Positions 7,330 to 14,754 of a DNA stretch of 55,668 nt are shown here, piece by piece. Position numbers and translations under genes: made by a program. Origin of the DNA: a virus; the IMG/VR virus record IMGVR_UViG_3300025872_000070, positions 1 to 55,668 of that record. One strand, written 5' to 3'. Every line of letters begins with the position of its first letter. The first letter of the stretch is position 1. The notes beneath the pieces were generated by a model, which was not told where the DNA came from, ran no database searches, and was given only the letters and a program-made list of their open reading frames with translations.

Positions 7330-8157
7330 TTAAATGTAGTCAAAAAGGGTAGATGATTCATTTCTTAACTTTCTAAGTGCCTTTTCTTTGATTTGTCGTA
7401 CTCGTTCTTTTGTTAAGTTAAAGTCACTTCCAATGTCTTCTAAGGTACGAGGAGGACCCGATATACCAAAATAATCTTCAATAATAACTTTTTCCCGGTC
7501 ATCTAAAATATTTAAAAGTTCAAATATTTTTTTCTTAACCACATCTTGATTGTTGAATACTTCGTCGGGTTGGTCCGCATTTTCATTTTTAACAACATCA
7601 ATCAAAGTGTCTCCATCCTCGTTAATATTCATATCCAAATCAATTATGGAGGGAAGATTAGCAAATTTATCATCTAATTTTTTATCAGATGTTTCAACTT
7701 CTTTTTTTGCTCTATGAAGTTCTTGAACAACATTAACCGGTAGACGAATGGTTCTTGATTGGTCGTTAAGTGATTGTTTGATAGATTGTTTTACCCACCA
7801 AACAGCGTATGAAATAAACCTAAGATTCTTGTTCCAATCAAATGTTTCAATAGCTTTAAGAAGACCACAATTACCCTCAGCAATCAGGTCAGGGAATGGT
7901 AACCCTTGATTTTGATATTGTTTTGCAATAGTAATAACAAACCTTAAATTACCCTCAATCATTTCCCTTTGGATTTTATTTTTTTCCATCAAAGAAAGAT
8001 TTGGTGATTTCATTTTTTCCGCAAGTTCTCGTTCTCGGTCAGCAGTCATAACCTTAATCTTTCGAATATCTTTAAGATAACTTTGTATTTCTTCTTGATT
8101 GATTGGAATTGATGTTTGCTTGTCTTTCATAGTTTTATAGGGATTTAGAGTATTCAT
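7330..8157 (-). CDS. RNA polymerase sigma factor, RpoD/primary-like
   Basis: 275 aa sigma-70 family protein without region 1.1. Region 1.2 is near IQSYLKDIRKIKVMTADRER (residues 24-43). Region 2 runs through NLRFVITIAKQYQNQGLPF, LIAEGNCGLLKAIETFD and FISYAVWWVKQSIKQSL. Region 4.2 is a clear helix-turn-helix (TLEDIGSDFNLTKERVRQIK). It would redirect host RNA polymerase to phage promoters. It resembles the small primary sigma factors of Bacteroidota rather than T4 gp55. ATG at 8157 overlaps the upstream gene by 23 nt; a second ATG at 8130 would remove the overlap. Probably transcribed from the host-like promoter at 8683-8713. Confidence 0.93.
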   Translation of the reverse strand: MNTLNPYKTMKDKQTSIPINQEEIQSYLKDIRKIKVMTADRERELAEKMKSPNLSLMEKNKIQREMIEGNLRFVITIAKQYQNQGLPFPDLIAEGNCGLLKAIETFDWNKNLRFISYAVWWVKQSIKQSLNDQSRTIRLPVNVVQELHRAKKEVETSDKKLDDKFANLPSIIDLDMNINEDGDTLIDVVKNENADQPDEVFNNQDVVKKKIFELLNILDDREKVIIEDYFGISGPPRTLEDIGSDFNLTKERVRQIKEKALRKLRNESSTLFDYI

Positions 8158-8665
8158 TTAACAAATTTAACTCTTCTTTTGATAACTTGGTTATTCCTGA
8201 AGTGTTAATTTTATCTAAAAGTTCATTTAAAGTTGGTTTATATTTTTGTTTTTCTTTGTTATTAAAATCTTCGAATTGTTCTTTCAAAGAAGTAAGTTTT
8301 TCTAAAATTTCATTATCAATCTCATCTAATTTATCCATATTGTTTTCAACGGATACAAACTTTTGGAAAAGAGTTGACTCGTTGAATAAATAGGTACTTG
8401 TTTTTTCTGACATATTGGTAAACATTTTGTCTGGATTATATTGAGACAGGAAATAAATCAATTCCATTTCATCAAACAATTCGAAAACAAAATTTTGCAT
8501 ATCATTAAGATTGTAGTCAGTGCTAAAACTGAAAAATATACTTTCTTCAGTGTAAAAGTACCTTACATCACTTCTTGGACATATACCCCCTAATTCAGTG
8601 GCTATAGATTGTACTAATTCGGATTGTTTATCAGATTTAGCTAAAATAATTAATATATATTTCAT
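8135..8665 (-). CDS. hypothetical protein, 176 aa, first gene of the sigma-factor operon
   Basis: The N-terminal half is an alpha/beta domain (MKYILIILAKSDKQSELVQ). The middle is coiled-coil prone. The last 35 residues contain LNELLDKINTSGITKLSKEE, similar to a short helical motif (LDKIS-x-G-x-x-SLT-x-EE) found at C-termini of several Bacteroidota membrane proteins. That could be a small protein-interaction module; the link is from memory. A full TTG-N20-TANNTTTG promoter ends 17 nt before its ATG, so it is likely an early gene co-transcribed with the sigma factor. Function unknown. Confidence 0.7.
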   Translation of the reverse strand: MKYILIILAKSDKQSELVQSIATELGGICPRSDVRYFYTEESIFFSFSTDYNLNDMQNFVFELFDEMELIYFLSQYNPDKMFTNMSEKTSTYLFNESTLFQKFVSVENNMDKLDEIDNEILEKLTSLKEQFEDFNNKEKQKYKPTLNELLDKINTSGITKLSKEELNLLNEYSKSL

Positions 8666-8682
8666 TTTTATTGTTTACACTA

Positions 8683-8713
8683 CAAATGTAATACTAAAAA
8701 ACTGAACCGCCAA
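8683..8713 (-). promoter_or_regulatory. Bacteroidota-type promoter TTG-N20-TACATTTG
   Basis: On the leftward strand, TTG (8711-8713) is followed by exactly 20 nt and then TACATTTG (8683-8690), matching the Bacteroidota housekeeping consensus TTG ... TANNTTTG. The ATG of the 176-aa gene lies 17 nt downstream. The spacing is identical to the promoter ahead of gp32. Confidence 0.7.
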
Positions 8714-8718
8714 ATTCA

Positions 8719-11091
8719 TTAGGAAATTTTACTAATATTTTCTTCTTTGATAATTTTGATTGTCTTATCAGCCCAATTTGAAACTAATGGATTGTGAGTA
8801 ATCACAAATATTTTTTCGAAATATTCTTTGATTTTTGTGAAGAATTCTGAAACCATTTCTAAATTATCATTAGATATTTTACCAAAAACTTCATCAAACA
8901 CAATAATATTTGCCTTTGGTAGAGAACAAATTTTACTAAGAACCGCCCTTAGAGCTAATGAAGCGATTGTTCGTTCATAACCTGAACCTGAAACCATTAA
9001 CTTTTCAATTTGAGTTTCATTATCAATCATAATAAACTCAACTTCATTTTTATCATTAATCCTAATTTCTAATTTAAAATGCGAACTATCTTGTAAAAGT
9101 CGTTGTAATTCAGAATTTATTATTGGCATCATAGTTCTCATAATACTTTTAGATATACCATTTTTACCAAAAATTTCCAAGTATAGTTTATAAATTTTTT
9201 CTTTTTTTGACTCTTCTTCTATTTTTTTCAATAGATTTATATTAGATTCGATTTTATTTTCTAATGTTTTGATTTCAAAATCATTATTATTCAATAAAGT
9301 TTTATATTTCCCTTTTTCAACTTCTAATTCATCAAGTTTTAGACCTGCTTTTATAATCAAAGTTTCTAATTTATCATTTTCTGAAATTTTGTCTTGGATT
9401 TCGTAATATTTTTTTAAATTATCTTCTAACTTTGTTATTTTAAACTGATTGCTTTCTAAACTTAATTCGTATTTTTCTTTAACAAGTTTATTTTTTTCAT
9501 ACTCATCAAATTCTTTCTTTAATTTCGTAAAACCTTGTTCTTTGCGTGAAATATCCGTCATTAAAGACGTTAGTTCGTCATAACGCTGGTTATAACCAGC
9601 AAGTTCAGATATTTTTGATTGGGTAATTGCCGCATTAACTAACTCAATTCCACAATGTTCACACTTTATTCCACCACTCACGGATTCTTGTAGTTTTTTT
9701 ATATTGTCAATTGACATTTCAACTTGAAGTTGAGTTTTCAAAGTTTCCTGATATTCTTCTTTTATTTTATCGTGTTGGTCTTCATAATAATATGACGATG
9801 GTTCAACTACAAGGACTTCTTTAATCTGTTTTTCAATCCCCTTTTTTTGGTGTTTAAGTTCTTCTAATTCATTTTTAACTTTTTCGGGTTGTAATAAACT
9901 AATTTCCTTATCAATATCGTTATGTTTATTTTTGAGTAGATTGTCTCTGTATTGTTGACCTTTTATTATTCTTTCTTGAACTTCAACGATTTTTGTGTTT
10001 AATTCATTGTTGTTTTTTTTCAAACTATCAACTTTAACTTTTGAATCCTCAATTTCATTTTTTAATTGTTCAGTATTGTATACGTTAGACATCATTGATT
10101 TTGAAAAATCAGAATAAATTTCTTTACCAGTTTCTTCTTTTAGTTTCAAAAAGTCCAAACCCATAAATCTGCTTAATACCTGACCTCGAGCTGTTGGTTT
10201 TGAATCTATTAAATCTTCCAAATTTGATGCGGTAGTTAGAATAGTCATTAAAAAATCTTCTTTTGTTCCTATAGAAGATTTTAAGAAATTTTCAGTTTCC
10301 CTTCTTTGTTCTCCTGTAAAATTTTGTAATGAACCATCCGCAAGTTTTTTGAAAAAATCCAATTCTGTTTTAACATTCCATTCACCACTTTTACTTTTTT
10401 TCCTTTCAATTTGTCTAACAATGACGTAAGTTTCTCCGTCAATTAATATTTCACCCTTAACATTGACCTTATCATAATTTGTAAACCTATTAAAAATTTC
10501 TTCAGCTTTTGTGGTTTTAGTTGTTTCATTAAAGAACAAAAAAAGTAGTAAATCAACGGTAAGTACTGATTTACCCCCAAAATTAGGAGGATTGGATTCA
10601 ACCGCAACTATACCATCATATGAATCAAAGTTTAATTTTTGATTTTGACCATAAGAAAGAAAGTTGGAAAATTCAATATTTTTGATATACCATTTTTTGA
10701 ATGGTGTTGTTTCTTGTTGGTTAGTAATCAGTTTTGTATTTACCGACTCATCAATTTTTAAAATATCATCTAAATGATTCAGAGAAGATTTTGTTTCCAA
10801 ATATTTTTTTATCAATTCTAATTGATAGTTTTTATCTAAAATATTGAATGTTATTTCAACATTTTGAATAGTTTGGTTTTCTTCTTGTTTTGATTTAGTA
10901 ATTACATTAACGTTTTGACTATTGTATTTTTTTTGAAAATAAGTTCTAATACTTTTAATTTTTTCTTGGGTAAAATTTTGGGAAAAATCCTCCCAAACCA
11001 CTTGAATAAATGGATTATCTAAATCTAGGTTTTTTAAATTTTTATGCATTATTTTAAAATTATAGTCCGGTTCAGGATTGAATAGGTCCAT
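8719..11091 (-). CDS. 46: recombination endonuclease subunit, gp46/SbcC/Rad50-like ATPase
   Basis: 790 aa SMC-like ATPase. The Walker A region is SNPPNFGGKS (about residues 165-175). Two long coiled coils flank a zinc hook CEHCG (about residue 476). The ABC signature is SGSGYERTIASLALRA, Walker B is NIIVFDEVF and the H-loop is FVITHNPL near the C-terminus. With the gp47 nuclease it processes DNA ends for recombination-dependent replication. Residues 1-115 form an N-terminal extension before the ATPase begins (KKWYIKNIEFSNFLSYGQNQ), longer than in T4. The partner gp47 gene lies 3.7 kb upstream instead of next door and appears split. Confidence 0.93.
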   Translation of the reverse strand: MDLFNPEPDYNFKIMHKNLKNLDLDNPFIQVVWEDFSQNFTQEKIKSIRTYFQKKYNSQNVNVITKSKQEENQTIQNVEITFNILDKNYQLELIKKYLETKSSLNHLDDILKIDESVNTKLITNQQETTPFKKWYIKNIEFSNFLSYGQNQKLNFDSYDGIVAVESNPPNFGGKSVLTVDLLLFLFFNETTKTTKAEEIFNRFTNYDKVNVKGEILIDGETYVIVRQIERKKSKSGEWNVKTELDFFKKLADGSLQNFTGEQRRETENFLKSSIGTKEDFLMTILTTASNLEDLIDSKPTARGQVLSRFMGLDFLKLKEETGKEIYSDFSKSMMSNVYNTEQLKNEIEDSKVKVDSLKKNNNELNTKIVEVQERIIKGQQYRDNLLKNKHNDIDKEISLLQPEKVKNELEELKHQKKGIEKQIKEVLVVEPSSYYYEDQHDKIKEEYQETLKTQLQVEMSIDNIKKLQESVSGGIKCEHCGIELVNAAITQSKISELAGYNQRYDELTSLMTDISRKEQGFTKLKKEFDEYEKNKLVKEKYELSLESNQFKITKLEDNLKKYYEIQDKISENDKLETLIIKAGLKLDELEVEKGKYKTLLNNNDFEIKTLENKIESNINLLKKIEEESKKEKIYKLYLEIFGKNGISKSIMRTMMPIINSELQRLLQDSSHFKLEIRINDKNEVEFIMIDNETQIEKLMVSGSGYERTIASLALRAVLSKICSLPKANIIVFDEVFGKISNDNLEMVSEFFTKIKEYFEKIFVITHNPLVSNWADKTIKIIKEENISKIS

Positions 11092-11303
11092 TAACTTGTT
11101 GTTTCTCCGCTTTCAGATTGTATCTGAATAGTTTCTACTTCTGAAAGATTAGTTTCAGTTTCTGCAGAATATTTTTCTTTAAGCTCCTTAATTTTTTCAT
11201 CAAGTAACTTTGTGTATAATTTCTGTAGTCTAGTTTTTTGATGTTCAATTTTTTGATTTCTTGCTTGAACTTTTTTTCTGTGTTCTTTTTTTGCTTTACC
11301 CAT
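11091..11303 (-). CDS. small basic helical phage protein, 70 aa
   Basis: Begins MGKAKKEHRKKVQARNQKIE, a strongly basic helix, and ends acidic and Ser/Thr-rich. Very similar N-termini (MGKK-x-x-HRKKV-x-x-RN) are familiar from small conserved genes of T4-like phages of marine bacteria; the function is not known to me. Its stop and the gp46 start share one base (TAATG), so it is likely co-translated with gp46. Confidence 0.75.
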   Translation of the reverse strand: MGKAKKEHRKKVQARNQKIEHQKTRLQKLYTKLLDEKIKELKEKYSAETETNLSEVETIQIQSESGETTS

Positions 11304-11314
11304 TTTATATATTT

Positions 11315-11479
11315 TTAATATTCTTTTTCTTCAATAATTTTTATCAAATTTACTGAGGTAATACTAGTATAACCATTTTGGTTTTCATAGATAAATTTAG
11401 AACCACCCCAAAAATGTTTATCTTCAATTAAAACCCCTTTTTCGACCACTTCATTTACAATTGCTTTGATATTTTTCAT
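11315..11479 (-). CDS. hypothetical protein, 54 aa
   Basis: Read directly from the sequence: ATG at 11479 and TAA at 11315-11317. It begins MKNIKAIVNEVVEKGVLIED and has a small beta-rich look (FWGGSKFIYENQNGYTSI) ending in a charged helix. Its ATG shares a base with the stop of the upstream membrane protein (TAATG) and it lies 11 nt ahead of the 70-aa gene, so it fills what would otherwise be a 175-nt gap. Function unknown. Confidence 0.6.
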   Translation of the reverse strand: MKNIKAIVNEVVEKGVLIEDKHFWGGSKFIYENQNGYTSITSVNLIKIIEEKEY

Positions 11480-11853
11480 TAGTTGGACCTTGGTCTATTT
11501 TCTTCAAACCATTCAATTACTGAATTAATTGCCCATACACTTCCTGATGATATAATACCATCAAAGAACCAAGAAAAATGTGGTGTAAATCCAAGAATTT
11601 CGTGAGATGGTGACCAAACAATTAAACTAAGAAAAAATCCGCCCCAAACACTAAAACACATCGCGCAAGATATCATATCTGACATAAATTCACCCAAAAA
11701 ACCAAATGGGTATACGTAACCTGTTACTTGTGATTTCAAAGCCCATTTTTTTAAAAAGTTTCGGAATGGTAAAAATATACTTCCGTAAACCATAATGTTC
11801 ATTAGCCCATAGCTCATAATAATCCAAGTAATAAGTTGTGTTGTCATATTCAT
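11479..11853 (-). CDS. conserved-type phage membrane protein, 124 aa
   Basis: Three or four hydrophobic segments. A CAMC pair sits in the middle (SCAMCFSVWGGFFLSLIV, about residues 63-80) and the end is polar (EWFEENRPRSN). The layout, with a CxxC-like pair immediately before a Trp-Gly membrane helix, resembles DUF1360-like membrane proteins and a small family found in large marine myophages. Such proteins have no established function that I know of. Start ATG at 11853 overlaps the stop of the upstream gene (ATGA). Confidence 0.7.
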   Translation of the reverse strand: MNMTTQLITWIIMSYGLMNIMVYGSIFLPFRNFLKKWALKSQVTGYVYPFGFLGEFMSDMISCAMCFSVWGGFFLSLIVWSPSHEILGFTPHFSWFFDGIISSGSVWAINSVIEWFEENRPRSN

Positions 11854-12620
11854 AAGTTTTCATTTAAGTTAGAACCTCTCATATAAACTGCACCTGAGTT
11901 TCTATTTAAAATTTCCAACTGATTTATTTTACCCATCAATTCTTTTATTCTATCGTCCTTCAAATTTAGTTCTTTTTTTAGATTCTGTAAAGTAACCTCA
12001 AGTAATTTTGACTTGTCATTTGGTTTTTCAACTTCTTTTATAACTTCTTTTTCAATAATTTTCTCAACTGGTACCTCTACAATAATTTGTTTTTCAACAA
12101 TTTTTTCAATTTCTTTAATGACTTCTATTGGTTTTTCAACAATTTTTTCAACTTCTTTTATAACTTCTATTGGTTTTTCAACAATTTTTTCAACTTCTTT
12201 AATGACTTCTACTGGTTTTTCAACAATTTTTTCAATAATAGTTGGTTCTGAATTGTCGTAAATATTAACAATTTTTTCGACAGGAATTTCTTTAATAACC
12301 TCTCTATCAATATATTTTATAACTTCAACTGGTGGTGACGGAACTTCTTTGATGACTTCAACAATTTTGTCAACCTCTTTTATTACATCAACAGGAACTT
12401 CTTTAATGACTTCAACAATTTTTTCAACTTCAATAGGTACCTCAACTATTTTTTCTTGAATTTCGATAGTTTTTTCAGATTCAACGCCCAACAATCCGTA
12501 CTTTTTAATGTCAAATCCTTGTTTGAAACAATCTTGAATAAATTTATTGATATCTATTATTCCGTTGACTCTACAATAATCATAAATTTCTTTATTATTT
12601 TTAATTTCAACGGAATACAT
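11850..12620 (-). CDS. Val-Glu-Lys-Ile repeat protein, 256 aa
   Basis: Residues 1-45 form a small folded region (MYSVEIKNNKEIYDYCRVNG, then a KYGLLG turn). Residues about 50-205 are low-complexity repeats such as VEVIKEVEKIVEKP in 14-residue units. The end is a leucine-rich helix and a polar tail. No membrane segment is seen. The repeat region is related in style to the tail of the 6072-6968 membrane protein although the flanking domains differ. It may be an extended spacer or coiled rod; function unknown. Located between the cysteine synthase and the 124-aa membrane protein genes, overlapping the latter by 4 nt. Confidence 0.7.
   Translation of the reverse strand: MYSVEIKNNKEIYDYCRVNGIIDINKFIQDCFKQGFDIKKYGLLGVESEKTIEIQEKIVEVPIEVEKIVEVIKEVPVDVIKEVDKIVEVIKEVPSPPVEVIKYIDREVIKEIPVEKIVNIYDNSEPTIIEKIVEKPVEVIKEVEKIVEKPIEVIKEVEKIVEKPIEVIKEIEKIVEKQIIVEVPVEKIIEKEVIKEVEKPNDKSKLLEVTLQNLKKELNLKDDRIKELMGKINQLEILNRNSGAVYMRGSNLNENL
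12100..12240 (-). repeat. tandem 42-bp repeats inside a coding region
   Basis: Units starting near 12121, 12163 and 12205 repeat with a 42-bp period (14 codons) and only a few substitutions. More degenerate copies extend to about 12480. Confidence 0.8.
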
Positions 12621-12621
12621 A

Positions 12622-13509
12622 TTAAAAACAACTTAAATATCGTTCACCCCGGTCACATAACATTGTAATAACATTATTTTTACCAGTTTCTTTACAATAT
12701 ATTAACGAAGCTAAAACGTTAGCCCCAGTACTAACCCCACAAAATAAACCAAATTCATTTGAAATTCTCAACATCATTTTGGTCGCTTCTTCTGTTGAGA
12801 TAGTGATAATTTTATTAACAAAAGAAAGGTCAACCATAAATTTAGAACCATCACCAATTCCTTGTATTCCGTGAAGGCCAGGTTGTCCACCACTCATAAC
12901 AGGAGATTCACTTGGTTCCACCGCTACAATATCCATTTCAATAAATTGTTCTTTCAAAACTTTTCCAGCCCCCATTAACGTTCCACCAGTTCCAGTACCA
13001 AGTATAAATGCCGATGGGATAAAACAATTTTGTTTCGATTGATAAATTAATTCAACACCGGTACCTTCATAATGTGATGATAAATTCATTTCATTTTTAA
13101 ATTGATTAGTGTTATACCAACCATTTTTTTCTGATAACTCGTCTCTTAATTTTATCGCCCCATCAAAATCACCAGGATTTACTTCTATTAAATCCGCACC
13201 ATAAGATTTGAGTATCTTTTTTCTTTCTTCACTCATATTTGAAGGCATCACAATCACACATTTCAATCCAATTTGAGATGCAAACATAGCTAAAGAAATA
13301 CCCGCGTTTCCACTTGTTGCCTCGACAACCGTATCGCCCTTTTTGAGAAGATTAGAGTCAAATCCATATCTCAAAATATTATAGATTGGTCTATCTTTTA
13401 CGGAGCCAGACGGATTTAAAAATTCGGCTTTTCCCCAAATATCAAAACCATCGATGTTTAATTTATATAATGGTGTGTTACCAATCCGGGTTGTAATTCC
13501 TAAGTTCAT
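12622..13509 (-). CDS. cysteine synthase (O-acetylserine sulfhydrylase), PLP-dependent
   Basis: 295 aa, full length for the CysK/CysM family. It has the PLP-binding lysine in NPSGSVKDRP (Lys38), the substrate loop EATSGNAGIS, the phosphate-binding loop GTGTGGTLMG, the GGQPGLHGIQGIGDG segment, the Ser in FCGVSTGAN, and a C-terminal CDRGERYLS typical of the CysM side. It would make L-cysteine from O-acetylserine (or a related ester) and sulfide. No key residue is missing. It sits among recombination genes with no other sulfur gene nearby, so it looks like a host-derived auxiliary metabolic gene. Confidence 0.93.
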   Translation of the reverse strand: MNLGITTRIGNTPLYKLNIDGFDIWGKAEFLNPSGSVKDRPIYNILRYGFDSNLLKKGDTVVEATSGNAGISLAMFASQIGLKCVIVMPSNMSEERKKILKSYGADLIEVNPGDFDGAIKLRDELSEKNGWYNTNQFKNEMNLSSHYEGTGVELIYQSKQNCFIPSAFILGTGTGGTLMGAGKVLKEQFIEMDIVAVEPSESPVMSGGQPGLHGIQGIGDGSKFMVDLSFVNKIITISTEEATKMMLRISNEFGLFCGVSTGANVLASLIYCKETGKNNVITMLCDRGERYLSCF

Positions 13510-13532
13510 TTAATTTAATTTTTTTTAAGTTT

Positions 13533-13561
13533 ATTGGTTTAAATAAAGATTTTAAACCAAT
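13533..13561. other. 11-bp inverted repeat (hairpin) between gp47 C-part and cysteine synthase
   Basis: Arms ATTGGTTTAAA and TTTAAACCAAT are perfect complements with a 7-nt loop. There is no clear U-tract on the leftward transcript. A TATTTATT motif on the leftward strand (13559-13566) overlaps the upstream arm, 49 nt before the cysteine synthase ATG. Could be a weak terminator or a promoter-associated structure. Confidence 0.5.
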
Positions 13562-13572
13562 AAATACTTTTT

Positions 13573-13800
13573 TCAAGAAAAATTCACCAACTTTTCGGAC
13601 CCTTTTTCTAAATCGTCAAATGAATTTATTTTGAAAGACAAAAAAGGTTTTGGGTTGTGTAAATCAACGAATGAGTACTCATCAGTTGTTAAATCATAAA
13701 TTCCGAACCCGTGTTTAACAACATTTTCTCCATAACCTTGTTGAATTGTTGACCCAATTTGAATTATTGGTATCTTTTTTTTTATTTTAATTCTTCCCAT
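13573..13800 (-). CDS. 47: C-terminal part of split gp47 (Mre11/SbcD-like) nuclease
   Basis: 75 aa. After a basic start (MGRIKIKKK) it reads IPIIQIGSTIQQGYGENVVK, HGFGIYDL and then VDLHNPKPFLSF. This matches the region that follows the last metal-binding histidine in gp47-type nucleases (usually PGSLIQQNFGE ... HGF-x-x-WD). The upstream 14755-15399 gene supplies everything before this point and stops. Between them lies an endonuclease gene overlapping this one by 19 nt. It is best read as the separately translated C-terminal piece of a gene interrupted by a homing endonuclease; the two parts may assemble. A stand-alone small gene is the less likely alternative. Confidence 0.65.
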   Translation of the reverse strand: MGRIKIKKKIPIIQIGSTIQQGYGENVVKHGFGIYDLTTDEYSFVDLHNPKPFLSFKINSFDDLEKGSEKLVNFS

Positions 13801-14702
13801 AATTTTAACATTTTCTCTTTAATTTTTTCTTTATTTTTTTTAACCTCAGAACCCCAAAATCTAATTATACGAAATCCTTTTGAATTTGCAAAGTTTTCTT
13901 TTAATTTATCATTTTCATTAATTTGTTTTTGAAAATCACTAAGGTTTTTAAAAATATTTTCATTACCATGCCAATAATCACCATCAATTTCTATCAGAAT
14001 ATCAGTATCCAAAATAAAAAAATCATATTCTCTGAACCAAAAATTAATTTTTTCTTTATCATAAATTCTATATTTCATCTGAAATGGTATTCCAATTTCT
14101 ATTAAAATACTTTCAAATATTTTTTCAATATCTGTTTTTTTATTGTAAAAATGAGTATAATCTATTAACATTTGAACCGCAGATTTTCCATAAATTTGAA
14201 GTGTAGTTTTATCACATTTGCGTTCACCATAATTACCCATCCAATTGTGTTTAACTCCGTATTTTTCAATCATAGTTTTTTTTCGTTTTTCTTTTGACTT
14301 ATCATCACAACCAGGATAAAAACCATTTTTTTTGAAAAAAATTAAGTGTGAGTTTTTTATTTTTAATCTATATTCTTCATTTTGCCAATTTTTTTTTGAC
14401 ACCCTACTACGTTGTTTTTTCCATTCGTCGGTATGTTTTTTACCCCAACTTGGATTAGATTCACCCGAATATATAATTTTTTGATGATTGTCCTTACATT
14501 CCCTACGACAATATTTCCCCCCACCATCTTTAATTTTTGATGGTAAAATTAAAAATTTATTCCCACAATATTGACAAATTGATTCAACTCTTTCAGTTTT
14601 TTGTATTTTATATGAGTTATGTTGACATTCAACAGAACAATATTTTTGTTTTTTATTTTTTGTTGGATAAGATTTATTACACATTTGACACTCTTTCTCC
14701 AT
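13782..14702 (-). CDS. homing endonuclease, zinc-finger plus Vsr/PD-(D/E)XK-like, inserted in gp47
   Basis: 306 aa. Two treble-clef-like zinc modules start the protein (CQMCNKSY ... YCSVEC and CQYCGNKF ... YCRREC). A NUMOD3-type DNA-binding segment follows (SGESNPSWGKKHTDEWKKQR, about residues 95-114). The C-terminal nuclease domain has ILIEIDGDYWHG (about 235-246), a charged helix, and FRIIRFWGSEV, typical of Vsr-like enzymes of phage homing endonucleases. It lies between two pieces of a gp47 gene. The 52-nt leader before its ATG is too short for a group I intron core, so it appears to be a free-standing homing gene. Confidence 0.85.
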   Translation of the reverse strand: MEKECQMCNKSYPTKNKKQKYCSVECQHNSYKIQKTERVESICQYCGNKFLILPSKIKDGGGKYCRRECKDNHQKIIYSGESNPSWGKKHTDEWKKQRSRVSKKNWQNEEYRLKIKNSHLIFFKKNGFYPGCDDKSKEKRKKTMIEKYGVKHNWMGNYGERKCDKTTLQIYGKSAVQMLIDYTHFYNKKTDIEKIFESILIEIGIPFQMKYRIYDKEKINFWFREYDFFILDTDILIEIDGDYWHGNENIFKNLSDFQKQINENDKLKENFANSKGFRIIRFWGSEVKKNKEKIKEKMLKLWEELK

Positions 14703-14754
14703 AACTTAGTTCTTTTACTATATATATCTATAATCCAACAAAACTTAAGAGAAA

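Noticed and set aside
12013-12261. Rightward ORF opposite the Val-Glu-Lys-Ile repeat gene
   Set aside because: Its translation is a Ser/Thr/Phe/Ile repeat produced by reading the repeat array on the wrong strand.
14690-14750. A hairpin covering the ATG of the gp47-inserted endonuclease
   Set aside because: TTTCTC upstream can pair with GAGAAA after the ATG, but the stem is only 6 bp with bulges and there is no TATTTAT motif in the loop.
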